Shown: in pieces, positions 1 to 12,366 of the stretch | How positions within the stretch are numbered: position 1 is the first letter of the stretch | Layout of the letters: the number at the start of each line of letters is the position of its first letter | Assembly: GCA_905250075.1 (NCBI GenBank) | Contig: CAJNOP010000190.1 | Location: 1 to 64,000 of the forward strand | Direction of reading: 5' to 3' | Length of the DNA stretch: 64,000 nt | Source: Rotaria sp. Silwood1 | Taxonomy: Eukaryota; Rotifera; Eurotatoria; Philodinida; Philodinidae | Translations under genes and position numbers: made by a program | The notes under the pieces: generated by a model | What the model was told of the DNA's origin: nothing | The model's database searches: none | The model's input: the letters and a program-made list of their open reading frames with translations, nothing else

Positions 1-35
1 GCCCATATTTACTGTATAAAGTGAATAATTCTTAC

Positions 36-3000
36 TGATGTTGGTAGGAATTCTCCTACAGTTGGTACAAGTATTGATTCAGGTGTTGTAACAATAGTTA
101 ATGAGATCGGTGTTGTTGTTTTTGCTAAATTAATATTATGAAATGAATTTGAATTTTTATTGAAAAGAATAATAATTACTTGTACAATCTGGATGTGTTT
201 CATCATCACCTTTCGGACAATTCGCCATTCCATCACATAATTGAGTTCTATTAATGCATCCACCTCCAAGACATGTATATTCATTTGATGTACATGTACA
301 ATTTTTTTCATCGGTTTTGTCTATACAATCTGGGATACCATCACAAACTCTTGACATATCAAGACATTGACAAATAATTTCACACGAAAACTGTTTGGAA
401 CATGTGCATGCACAACCACGTTCATCTGAGCCATCTAAACAATCTTTATGAGCATCACATTTACTAGTAATTGGTAAACAATCTTGACTATCAGCACATT
501 GAAAATAACGGCCACTATTTAAATCACAATGTTCTTGCTCTAGAAAAAAAATTCAGTTGACAATTATAGCTCTATATAAGAACACAACAGAAATAATAAC
601 ACATACTACAATCTGCTGCTTCATCAGAATCATCATCAATACCACAATCGATTGAACCATCACATATCCATGTTTTTGGAATACATTTTTGACTTCTTGG
701 ACATAAGAATTCATTACACTGTTGAACATAAGCTACGAAAAATCGATTAAAAGAAATAAAAATTCTTTCTGAAAATATTCACCAAGGGAAAACAGCAGAC
801 TTCAAAGGATTTTATGAGACTTCAACATGTATATTATAAGCTATACCTCAAAACCTTCTTTAGATTTCATAAGAATACACAGGACTTCCACAGACTTTGT
901 AAAAATTCAAAAGACTTCATCGGATTTCAACATATATTAAAAGCTGTTAGCATAATCCCTACAGGATTCAGATGGAAAATACAACACAGCTGCTGTTGTT
1001 AATCACAAGGAGTTTGTTTTATTCTCTCTATATTGAGATACATTGCTTCATCGTTCTTTTACTTTATTCTTCAGAAATATAATAAGGGAGTAGTTCATTT
1101 ATTAAAAGGAGACGTTATGGGTTTACAGTCTGCGATCGTATATCAACAACGTTTAGTATGGTCTGTAATGAAGGAGAGATGTTGCTAAGGATGTTTGTCA
1201 CGTTGGTCATCAACGGTTTCTCAAGTGTCTATCATGTCTGTTGGAGCAGAAGGAAGCTAGAGGATCCCAATTTCTCCACTATACTTCAACCTCTTATCAG
1301 ATCGTGTTTGACCAAAAACTATAGTTCAAAGACTTTCACAAAACTTCGATATATTTCATAAGACTTCATGACACTTCAAATGATAATTCGAGACTTAAGT
1401 CACTGTTGATTTCTCGTCAGTATTCACTTACTACAATTAACTTCATCTGAACCATCTCGACAATTCGGTAAACCATCGCAAACATAAGTCATATCGATAC
1501 ATTGTCCACTAAGACATGTAAAACTTGTTTGTTTCGAACATTCATAAACACAATTTTCTTCATCACTTTTATCTGCACAATCAGATACTTTATCACATTT
1601 CCATGCTTTTGGTATACATTCTTTACTAGTTGAACATTGAAATTCATTAATTAATGAACAATCTTGTTCACATTCTTTCGTTGTCAATTGTGAACAAATA
1701 AATGAACCATTGGTACATGAACATATTTGACAACCACGAACAATAGTTGAACCACTTGGATAATATTTATTGTCATAATCACATGTACATGACGATATAG
1801 GTACACATGTACCAGTTTCATCCATTAAAAGACCATTCGGACAAAAACAACCTTCAACACAACCAGATAATTCACAACCAAAATAATCTTTTCCTGAACA
1901 TGTTTCAGGGCAAATAGGTCCACATGCCATGTAAACTTTATTATTATCACATTGCATTGGACATCGATTTGGTCGACGCCATTTAACAGGTACACCAATT
2001 GAATTACATTTTTCAGCAAATGAAGCTAGGGATGTACATAAACATTCACAATCACCACCACGATCACAACTAAAAATATGAATTTATACAAATAGAGAAC
2101 GAAAAATAAAAAAAACTATCATCCGTAATATTCTTACTTGCATGCATCAAATAAGCATTCTTTATAATATATATCAAGTTGTGTTGGATCGATTAATTCA
2201 ATACAAGGATTAAATGGATTATCAATTGATTTACCACGAATTAATGAACACTCTGTTGTTGCCCAATCACGCCGTTGTTCATGACCGAAACATGGATCAC
2301 TATTATCAATGAGTGATTCTTGTAAATTTCCACAGGTTGGTGCTGTTTTCCATGAATTAGCCATTCTAGAATACAATATTATTTTGTTAAAAATATTTAT
2401 TTATAGTTTAGTTTAAGTTTTTTTCTTCGTACTCGATTATTGAACCAGTAATTCCTTGTGCTGTTTTTATATCATCAGCATTATCATCATTATAGTTACC
2501 ACATAAACCTTCCATGTTTCCTCGATGTTTTGAATACACTGTTAAATAAATTCTTGTTGCTTCATCCCATTTAATTAGAAAGTCGGGTGTAGATATTATT
2601 GTAAAAACTCCACTTTTAAATACTGATACTTGTCCATAAATTTTTGGTATTGATTCATAATTTTCAATTTCTATACCATTAAAAATAACATTACGTCCAC
2701 GTTGTAAATCAATAATTGAACCAAGATAATCAATAATTATGTTCTTCGTACATGTTACACCTGTTGAACCACATGGAACATTTTCAGCTAAAATACTGAA
2801 TGTATTATTTTTTTCTTTAGCTAAATAATATTGACAATTTCCTTGATATGAATAACGCATTCCATCAAATGTTATATAATGTGGATCACCTGTTGCTATA
2901 CATGTACTATCACATTGCATTGTTGTACATGACCATATACTACCTGAACATGTGCAATTATTGCAAGATTGACGAATTTGTTCACCTGTTGCATATGAAC

Positions 3001-6000
3001 GCTGATTATAACGGCATGGACATTCATTCACTGGTACACAAGTAATACCATCATGTGTTAATACTTGTCCTGATGGACACGTACAACCTTGTTTATATGT
3101 ATTGCAATCAGAAAAACTAACAATATTATCACATGTCTTTGGACATGTACTTGCATTATTCGAATAAATTTGATTTCCTGGGCAAGTCATTGTTGAAAGG
3201 CAATCTGGATTGTCACATTGAAATGCTCCACTCAAACATGTACAATTTGTACATGTTCGAAGTATGTTTTGTCCTGGTTGAACATATGATTTTGTTGATA
3301 TATCATAACATGGACATTGTTCAGCACGAATACATGAACGAGATTTAGCATCATAAAATGTATCGGATGGACATGCACATCCAGGTAAACATTGATTTTC
3401 ACAATTTAAGGAAGGGTTTTGATCAAGATCTGTACATGAATAATCACAAGCCGAAACACATTCTGAATAACTTGTTGAAGATGATATATCATCTGATGAT
3501 GAACATTGACCATAAGGATATGGTGCTGTTTGACAAGCATTTGATAAACTTGTTTTACTCATCCAATCAATAATAATACCACGATCAGCACATTTATGTG
3601 CATATGTTGCTAAATGATGACATGTATATGTTGATATATAATCACTTGAAATATCATCACAAAGATCAGCTGTACATGATTCAATATAAAATGATGGATC
3701 CAAAACAGATATACATGGAGCAAATACAGGATCTTTTAATAGATTTTGACATGTTGTTCGAGCAGCTAATTCATTCTATAAAAAACAATTTCTCTCTTAT
3801 GTTTGTTTGTTTTTTTTTTTAATTTCAAATTATTTTTCATTTAACTTACAGCTGGAAAAAGACTACAAGATGTTGTTTGTAATGGTGTATTACATGTTTG
3901 GGAAACTTTATAAGCATCAGCAAAACCAATTAAATTTGTTTCAATAAGTCCATTGGGAGTTTGATAATCATCTCGTGTTATATAGTTAAATGTACCACAT
4001 AAACCACGAGTTTGATTTATAAATGATGGTCCCAATGTAATATAGACGCGAAAACCATCAAAATAAATTGAAAAATCAGTTCCTTGAAAAGATTAAAAGA
4101 GAAACGAATGATAAAAAACTCACATTGTTTTTTATTTGTTAAATATTACCTTCCACACTAAGTAACACTGATGTTGCTTGTCGAATTAATAAATCATTAA
4201 TTTGATGTGGTAATTGTACTCCTGGTTGTCCATTTGCCACTATTTGTGAACCTTTAATGTTTACTGTATTTCCATAGTGTACAATAACTAATTCATTTGT
4301 ATGAATGTTTTTTGTATTTGTATACATTACACGAAGTTTACTTGATGAGGCAGAATTTGTACCCTAAATAAATTATCAAAAGATAAATCATTAAATTGAA
4401 AAACATTTAATCATACTTCAAGTAATGTATATTGACAAGAACCAATTAAAGTATATGTTTTTCCATCATATGTATCTATATGCCCATTACCCATGACAGT
4501 GCATGTTCTAGGACAAGCGAATTTTGAACATTGCCATGAACCGGATGAACAAGTACTAAAAGTTTAAAGTTAAACTCATACAGTTATCTTTGCCTTAAAA
4601 ACCAACAGACGAAGACGAAGCTAAATGAGAGACAATAGATCAAATCTATTTGAAAATGATAGAAATAGTATTTTATATAAAGAGAGAACCGCAAACATGA
4701 CGAATCTTTAAACACTTGGTTCGCCACCTTGTAGCTCTAAACTATGCCTCTGGATAAGGAACTTTCGATAAAACATCGAAAGGAAGTAATTCTTGGCTGA
4801 TTAATATCTCATCAGAACGTAATTACTTAAAAAACTTCAGAGAACAATATATTATATAAGCACTCAAGATGATTTATAGTTAATATTAGATGAGACTGAA
4901 TGTCTAGATTGAAAAATAGTATTTAAAAATGGTTTCACACAAAGAATTGAAAGAAAAATTTAATCTTAATTATCAAGTTTCTTACTTTGATTTGATTGAT
5001 ACCAAATAAGAAAAAAACTCGAGTCTAATGTTTTATTATTATTTTACGAAAAAAAAACATTTCCATTGATCAATTGGTTTTCTAACAAAAGATAATGAGC
5101 TACTGGCTATTGGCCATGCTAATTGCCAATATCAGTATGAGAAATAGCCTCACATCTTCATATGTTGAATTCACTCATGCAAAAAAAAGTAAAAATTCCA
5201 TACTTCAAGAGTAGTATAACGAAGCTATTCTTTAGAACTTCTGAGCTATTCCAAGGCTATGATCGACGTATGTCACGAGCATGTTACTTTGAGCTTATTT
5301 TATACAAGTCTATCTGTCAATAAAGTCCAAATGCTTGATCGTACTTCTCTGATACTCATATCTTGCGGTACAATAAAGTATTTGAACTTTATTTACAGAC
5401 AAACCTGTATAAAAAATTTCAAACCAATGCGCTTGCCACAAGCGTTGATAGTAGACTTGAAATAAGTAAGAATTTCTAGAAAACATGTTTGGCACAACCT
5501 TGGAATACAGTGCACGACGAAATTTTTGTTTTTTTTCTCCTTGCAATGTTACAGAAAACGGTATTTTTAGATCAATAAACTTTTCACCAGAAATTTGTTT
5601 TTGATCTGCCCAGATTATAGACCATATCGAATCGACTAAAAAACAGTCACTTTTTCTGACTTAACATTGTTTTTAGATCAAACTCAGTGATTCTAATTTA
5701 TACAACAGATAAATTAGGGTGTTATAGATGAATTAATATGTTTTTAATACTCTGAACAGATCGAAAAAGACTTTTCAAAGAAAATTTTGCTAGTATGGAA
5801 TAGCGATTTTCCAGAAAACTACAATATAAAGATCTAAAGGAATCTTTTATGTTCATATCCGGAATCAATGTGGTTGGTCACCAAGAACCCAGTTGTTTCA
5901 AGTCAGATATTGATCAATTAGTTTCCTCATTAATATCCATTTCAAAAAAGAAAAAGTTTAAGTGCTTTTTGAGTAACTTTTTCATGTAAGCGGGATAGAG

Positions 6001-9000
6001 AGCTGCAGTTTTTACGGTTTAAAATAGGACATGAAACTGCATCGAGTCATGTATAGCAGCTTTTCTGACAAGGTTTCTCAGGATCTACCATCAAGTTTGT
6101 TAAAAACAAAACATTTTTTAATGTAAAAGTTTTACAATTTCAATTCTTAAGTGTGCACTAGGATTATGACATGAAGATCTATAAATTATGTACCTCCGAT
6201 ATTGTAATATTTAGCCAATCATGAGTTAGACCCATTTTACTGCATGTTATCGGCAGATTTATCATACAAGAATTTGACTCTTTTTCTCATTTATTAACGA
6301 AAAATTCACCTTATCAATCTATTCAACAACTTGCACTTTTTGAAAAAAAGGTTGGCGAGAGACTCTGAAAAAACTTGCCAGAAAAATCTGGTATATATGA
6401 TTCGATACAGTTCCATCTCCTGTTTTAAGTGGTGAAAACCGCAGCTCTCTATCTATAGTTTATGTCGAAAACTATTTCAAAAGTACGCATACATTTTCTT
6501 CTTTGAAATGGCTATTAGTTATTTTTTATTTCAATCATCTTTCATTTTTAAGCTCCATTTAGATAAATCTTCGCTTATAATTTGTTAATCATGTCTTACC
6601 ATTGATTACAATCAATATTAATATTATCTCCTGGTTGATAATAATTTCCTCTATAATAACATGTACATTGATCAGGTTCAACACATTGTTGATTTTGTCC
6701 CAAATCCAAAACAGTTCCAATTGGACAAATACAACCCGGTGAACAATCACTCATACATGTATCTGATTCAGATATTGTTTGGGTTAAACTTTGACAAGTT
6801 TTTGGGCAATTTGATGCACATTCAACATAGGTCATATTATTTGGACATGTTTTCGCTTAATGAAAAACAAATAAATTTAATTTAAAAGAAAAACTCCTAG
6901 AACAATCCCTACGGTATTAAAAAGTGAAATACCGCGCAGTTGCTATTGCTAATTATAGAGAGACTGGTTTGTTTTTTCTATTTTAGGACATATTTCTTCA
7001 CAATTCTTTTACTTAATCCTCCAGAGATGCAATAAGAAAGTAGTTCGTATATTAGAAGGAGATGTTATTGATATACAGTCTCTAATCGTATATCATCAGC
7101 ATCTGTCAGAGTTTGTGGAAGGTGAGGGGAGCAGCAATGACTCGATTGAGGCGGAAGTTTCGAGAATGCAATATCCCTTCAAATCATGGGAAATGTTATG
7201 GCGCATAGATTAGATGTGCCATAGGAAACATGTTACACATGTTATCCATATATGTTGGTTCTCTTTCTCTTGTTATATACATATATGGTCAACTATATGT
7301 CTTTTCTTTCGTTCTGTTAGATATTTCACTTAGTGTGTTCTTTTATTTCTTCCTGTACTTTCGTTCTTTCTTTGATCTAATCACTCTTGTTCGTTTTCTT
7401 CAATCTCTATTATCTTTCTTTTTTCTGTTCTTGTAAAAGTCCAGAAAACGTTTTTCTTGACCTTGAACTGGAATTTATTGCATAGTTAGTAATGCGTAAC
7501 AACATTATATAGATGTTGGTGTAATTCGATGAGAGAGAGATAGTTGGAGTGACAGAAGAAATGATTATAGTTTGTTGTTATTGATTCAACAAAAATAACT
7601 GATCAAAAAATACTTAAGTAACATCTTAAAAATAACCATATACACATCAACGTAAAATAGGACAGCACGAAATTTTAATTTTTTCTCAGTAGAGCTGAAT
7701 TTCTCTTTTTGCAGTCTGTTAGAAGAAAGTTATTTTCGCATTGCAATAAAATCGCGACATCGACTTAATGTTGCCTATTTTGATCATCACCGCTCAAGGA
7801 CATGAGTCCAAATTTCTACCTCTAAACTTCAATACTCCTTTTAGATCGTGTTTTACAAAAGAAAAAAACAAATACATACGACATCGAGATGCTGTACGCC
7901 AATTAATATCAATATAATTATCAGTACAATCACGAGCTAATGCTGTATAGGAATTACACATTGCTTGTTGTAATTGTTTTGGATAAGAAACTGCTGTAAT
8001 ACAATAATCAGTGATACAAGTATTATAATATTGTTGTCCATTGACCTGTTGTTTTTAGAAATAGAAGTTATTCTTGTTTTTTTTTCTCGAAAGATAAAAC
8101 TTTACTTACGACTTCTAAGCATGTTCCAAATACATCAGAACTATCAATTAGTATTTGACAAGCTGCTATTGCTTGTTGTTTGACATCATCATCTGAACAG
8201 GCTTCACCTAACGATGGAACTTCTGAACACTAAAACCAAAGAAAAGAAAAAAAGCATGATAATCAAATAATGACTTATCAAAATTTACTTACACTTTTAT
8301 CTAAACGCCATTGATTTCCAAAGACAGCTGCACTTGGAGATATAGTTCCATCAATAAGAGTAAGGTCATCTAAATAAATAAAAAATAATTTCATACAAAG
8401 AAAAAGAGAATTTTAGTAAAAGTTTCAACTTTTAGAATCTTCATCATAATCTCCACATAAACCACTAACTCTTCCTTTAAAACTAGCATCAATTGTTAAA
8501 TCAATAACTGTCGCTTCATCCCATTTGACTCTAACACCATCAGAATACGTTAAGTATGTATAATTTCCACGTCGTTCAATGGTTACACCACTAACAATAA
8601 TACCTTTAGTTGGATCTAATGTAACACCATTAACAATAACATTATTTCCTTCTGCAGTTATATTAACTGATCCAAATAACATTGATAATTGTTTCGAACA
8701 TTTTTGCCAATTCGTACAACCCGTTGGTCGAACATTAACTTGCCATGTTTGTGTACCACCAAGTTTATAATTACATGAACCAGTAAATTCAAATTGTGTG
8801 CCATCAAATGTTCGATAATGAAATAAACCCCAAAGTACACATGTAGCAAAAGGAAGTGGTTCGTTATCATTTACAATTAATGTATCATTTGAAGTAGCGA
8901 CTATATATAATTCAAAGAATTACTCTTATAGATTTACTCATGTTAAAACTAACCTTGATCACAATTGCTTCCCGTCCAATTGGGACAACATTTGGTAATA

Positions 9001-12000
9001 TTCATTTGTCTATAAACAAAAGCCATTATAATGTTTGTGAGATTAATATGTAAAATAGAAAGTAGCTGCTGTTGCTAACCTCAAGCAGATTGCTTTATTC
9101 TATCAGTTTTGGGGCACATTTCTTCACTATCCTTTTAATTCTTCACAAAGGCAATAAAGAACTAGTTCATATATCTTAAAAAGACTCTATTGATATACGA
9201 CCAAAGACCGCATGTCGACAATGCCTATCACAATCTGTGATAGTCTCTGGATAGTAGAAATGCTACAATACCATTACTAGTAATAAGTAATAATTAATAC
9301 CGTTATTACTTATTATTAGTAACTACTTAATAATTTTTTAAAGTGATAAAAGAATTAAAGTAATATAATAATAAGATAATAGAAAGACTTTTAATCATCG
9401 ATTAGATTTCTGCTGCCACACTAACACCTTACGAAAATGTTCGATTTCATTTTTCCAACGTAAATTAACCCTTTGACAGGCGGTGGGACGTATATGTCCC
9501 ACTTTTTTGTATTTTATCAAAGCATTATAGTAAACTATGAATGATGACTCTGGTAGAAACAACATTCACCTGTAGAGATAGAATTCGTTTTTGACTATTT
9601 CAGTTCAAACAGTGGTGTTTTCTCGATTCTGCAAAAGCAAGTTTCGAAGTAGTTCGCCTCTAATCGTCACTTCTAAGGGAGTTTCAATACGGAATGTAGC
9701 AAATCTGAAGGTTGAGTATGTGCTTGAATTTGCATCCGAGATAGACTACTACTGTGCCATTTGCAACTTTGAGCTCCATAGAGACTTTTGTATAGTACGT
9801 GATCGTTGCACTATTTGCTTCATACAAAATACGAGTATGATGACAAAAGCAAATTTGCTGAATTTGTTCCAAATTTTTGGAATTTTATTGAACAGCAGTT
9901 GCCGAAAATCGTTGGTATTATGGAAAATAATGCCTACGGTTTGAGAACAATATTTAAGATCAGTCTGTTACAGAAGGTTATGGGCTTCCAGCAAGAGAGA
10001 ACAAGTATACTTTTCCTTCTAGCTTTCAGCTTGACGTGGAACAGTGAACAAATTATCAATCAAACTCAAGATATGGGCGTGGCCGCGCGTTACGGAATTT
10101 CATTTTTTCATATTGTGACACTTGTAGCTTCTCAAAAATCAAGGCAAACTTGCTAAAATTTTTATCATAGATAGAGATGGCTGAGATCTATTATCAGTAA
10201 AAATTTTATCTATTTCTGTCTAGTCATAGTTGAGTTATTCAACAAATACTGACCGTTACGGAATTTCATAAAATGGAAATTTTTTTTAGGGTGATGCAGA
10301 AGTTAAGCATTTTACTACGTAACATAACGACATACAAATAAATGCTCTATATAAAAGTTATTCAGTTTCCCATCAGCTTTCAAAATATCAATTCATCTCC
10401 TAGAAAGTATAACTGTACCAAATCAAATAACTGTAAATACTGTCCGTTACGGAATTTCACTTCGTTACGGAATTTCATTATTTTTTGACTTTCTAATGGG
10501 GACGGTTAGGGACCTTACAGCTTTTAATTATCATGATGAAAACCCATCATTTCTCGTATCCGCGAATAGTACTGAGATAGTTCTATCGCGCGAGAATATC
10601 AGCTTCACGTTCAAAGCAGAATGACATTAAAATTCTGCCTGTTTTTTGGACAAAAAATGAAATATAATGGGACTCAGAACGGATAGTTTTTTGGTGAAAT
10701 TCGTCAAAAAATCCATTTTCAGAAACTTATTGGAGGAAAAATACGGTTTATATAACCAATCAACAACGTATCTCAGAAGTTGCAACGTGTTTCATAATCT
10801 GTTAGTAGTGAAATTTTGGATTTCGAGAGAGTTTTCTTTATTTTTAATGCGTATAAACCTTCCTCATGGTAGGGTGACCGATGCGCGGCCATGCCGATAT
10901 CCGTTTTTATGGCTTTATTAAGGTTTTTATAATTCGTGGTTGCTTTGGTAGCTGTTGATGAGCACAGCGTACATGAAATGTACTGCTATTGTTGTCTTGA
11001 GCTTCATATTTGATAATCCAGACGAAGTTCTACCTGACTGCACCAATAAAACTTGAGCTTTCAAAAGTCGCCCGTCAAAGGGTTAAGCTCAATATTTATG
11101 TATTATTGGTAGAACAAATATCCAGGATGAATAGAGTAAGCCTGAAGTTCAGGAGTCCATTACGTTTCTAGAACTCCCTTAGATTTCTTAGAATTCTTCA
11201 GTTTCCCTAGTAAGTTCTTAACAGCTTATTACGAGTGTTCTTCCACTTTTCTGATCATTTCTCGTTCTTCAATAGAGCACAGTCGATCCGCATGAAATTC
11301 TTAACACAGATAGTGTACCTAACTTAAGGAGACACGTGTTCACGAAAAAATTTTTGCACACCATGTTTGGTGGTTTTTAAGACACCCTATTTTTCTATAG
11401 GATCACATCGAGCCTGATTACTACCTTTTCCTCATTAACTGTATCTGAACGAATTGAAATCTCGACCACAGATACTTAGATGTATTCTCCAGAGGTAAAA
11501 TCAATTATTTTCATTTTTAACTTTCCTGTCCGAATTAATAGAGTTCCCGTTTTACACTCGTACCTTTACGTATCTGCTTTAATAAAAAAAGAAGTACGAT
11601 GTTTGGAAAAGCTTAAATTGACTTCTGAGATAGTTTCAGGTATCTCGAAAAAAATTTGAGACCGATCGAACAAAGTTACATGGGGTTTGTGGGCAGATTC
11701 AATGTGGTCCTAGAGAAAATCAAAGCTTTCCGAAAAAATCGCGAAAACTTCGTTTAAATCTTCTTTCCTCGAATACTGTATCCTCATATTTTAGGTGCTG
11801 TATTTGTGATAAAAATTTCAACTGGTTTGTTGAATCCTCTTCGAGAACCAGAAATGGCGAAGAAAGAGGAGAGATACCGTTAAGGTACGTCATTCTTCCT
11901 TTAGATTGTGTTTCACAAAATATGATTTAAAATAAGTTTTAAATAAAACTTACCGAGTATATGGACAAGGAATAGCATTGACGTATCTTCGTTGAATTTC

Positions 12001-12366
12001 ATCAAGAAGCTGTATTGAATTCATTATTGATGCTTGTTGAAAAACCTATGTTTTTTAAATGTATAAATCAAGTGGCAAAAATTAAAATATATATACTTTA
12101 AAATCAAGTTTCCATATTGTATCATTTTTGCTATATTCATCAATAATACTAAATGTGGAAGGATTAGGACAATTATCATTTTTCTTAACCAATTCTATTG
12201 ATGTACATATATGTTTTGCTGATGATGTTGCCGAAATTTGAGAACTGAAATATTTGTAGTTTTATCAATTGAAATAGTGATTATTTCGTAAGCTTAAAAC
12301 TTACTCGACAACCATCATGAACAAAAGAAGTAAAGATGCGTATATCGGCGAACGTTTTGTCGCCAT
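36..12366 (-). CDS. SSPO-like: SCO-spondin-like secreted protein, N-terminal part (EMI-like, three VWD-C8-TIL units, six LDLa repeats)
   Basis: Eighteen exons in order: 12366-12305, 12244-12097, 12045-11954, 9009-8954, 8900-8430, 8369-8293, 8229-8110, 8045-7880, 6855-6600, 4555-4417, 4363-4150, 4083-3850, 3775-2433, 2365-2138, 2069-1432, 732-607, 539-180 and 124-36. Phases agree throughout, giving about 1,606 codons; the last donor shows the gene runs off the left edge. The start ATG opens a hydrophobic signal peptide. Next come a Cys-rich EMI-like end ([10 protein letters not shown]), VWD1 with GLCGDYDED, a C8 domain, TIL, VWD2, C8, TIL, a VWC-like strip, a second TIL, VWD3 ([24 protein letters not shown]), C8, TIL, then six LDLa modules with CDG..DC...DE motifs and a Thr-rich linker. 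Three VWD units followed by an LDLa array is the SCO-spondin order; hemocytin and mucins lack the array. Only VWD3 keeps GDPH. The likely role is a large secreted matrix or mucus glycoprotein. The orthology is inferred. Confidence 0.85.
796..1385. repeat. Degenerate GACTTCA-rich stretch around a TIR element
   Basis: Within the intron between exons 1432-2069 and 607-732, variants of GACTTCA / GATTTCA recur every 10-25 bases on both sides of the TIR-element copy at about 965-1317, for example near 798, 820, 885, 917, 1363 and 1374. The same motif on both flanks suggests that an older low-complexity tract was split by the insertion. Confidence 0.4.
965..1317 (+). mobile_element. TIR-element family A, copy 1
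   Basis: Shares a diverged but continuous block with 6918-7125, 9047-9215 and 50737-50905: a 5' part with an (A/G)CTGCTGTTGCTAAT-like start, then a TTCTTT(A)CTTTATTCTTCAG-like stretch and AGTAGTTCAT. It ends with CAGATCGTGTTTGACCAAAA, matching the shared 3' end of the other copies. No coding capacity. It lies in an intron of the SCO-spondin-like gene. Confidence 0.65.
5930..6525. mobile_element. Long-armed fold-back element in an intron
   Basis: The left arm (about 5930-6100) and the reverse complement of the right arm (about 6350-6525) align over most of their length. Both carry GATAGAGAGCTGC(A/G)G/TTTT, a block around AAAATAGGACATGAAACTGCATCG and TTTCTGACAAGG-like ends, and the match runs outward to CCATTTCAAA. 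No open reading frame of note. It sits in the 2-kb intron between exons 4417-4555 and 6600-6855 of the SCO-spondin-like gene. This is probably a non-autonomous DNA transposon; the ends are approximate. Confidence 0.65.
6918..7862 (+). mobile_element. TIR-element family A, copy 2 (long form)
   Basis: The 5' part is collinear with copy 1 (GCTATTGCTAAT, CTTTTACTTAATCCTCCAGAG, GTAGTTCGTATATTAGAAGG, GATATACAGTCT). The 3' end is TTTTAGATCGTGTTTTACAAAA, the common family end. The roughly 600 bases between are not shared with the short copy at 50.7 kb, so this copy is either longer or carries an insertion. It lies in the intron between exons 6600-6855 and 7880-8045. Confidence 0.6.
9047..11921 (+). 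mobile_element. TIR-element family A, copy 3, interrupted by a piggyBac-type element
   Basis: The family 5' block (GTAGCTGCTGTTGCTAAC, TTTTAATTCTTCACAAAGGCAATAA, TAGTTCATATATC) lies at 9047-9215 and the family 3' end (TTTAGATTGTGTTTCACAAAA) at 11901-11921. A TTAA-flanked piggyBac-type element at 9465-11086 accounts for much of the extra length. The whole nest fills the 2.9-kb intron after exon 11954-12045. Treating the two ends as one copy is inference; they could be two partial copies. Confidence 0.5.
9465..11086. mobile_element. piggyBac-type transposon remnant with TTAA target duplication
   Basis: TTAA at 9465-9468 is followed by CCCTTTGACAGGCGGTGGG. At the other end CGCCCGTCAAAGGG is followed by TTAA at 11083-11086, so the termini are inverted (CCCTTTGAC(A/G)GGCG). 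TTAA duplications with CCC ends are the piggyBac hallmark. A near-palindrome (GTGGGACGTATATGTCCCAC, 9483-9502) lies just inside the left end. Inside there are only broken reading frames. One, on the plus strand around 9740-9830, has a Cys-rich run ([11 protein letters not shown]) that could be a trace of the Cys-rich transposase C-terminus, but I see no intact DDE catalytic region. Probably non-autonomous or dead. Confidence 0.8.

Noticed and set aside
9591-10156. Overlapping plus-strand frames of 116-117 codons
   Set aside because: They lie inside the piggyBac-type element, overlap each other in different frames and show no complete domain; treated as decayed transposon sequence.
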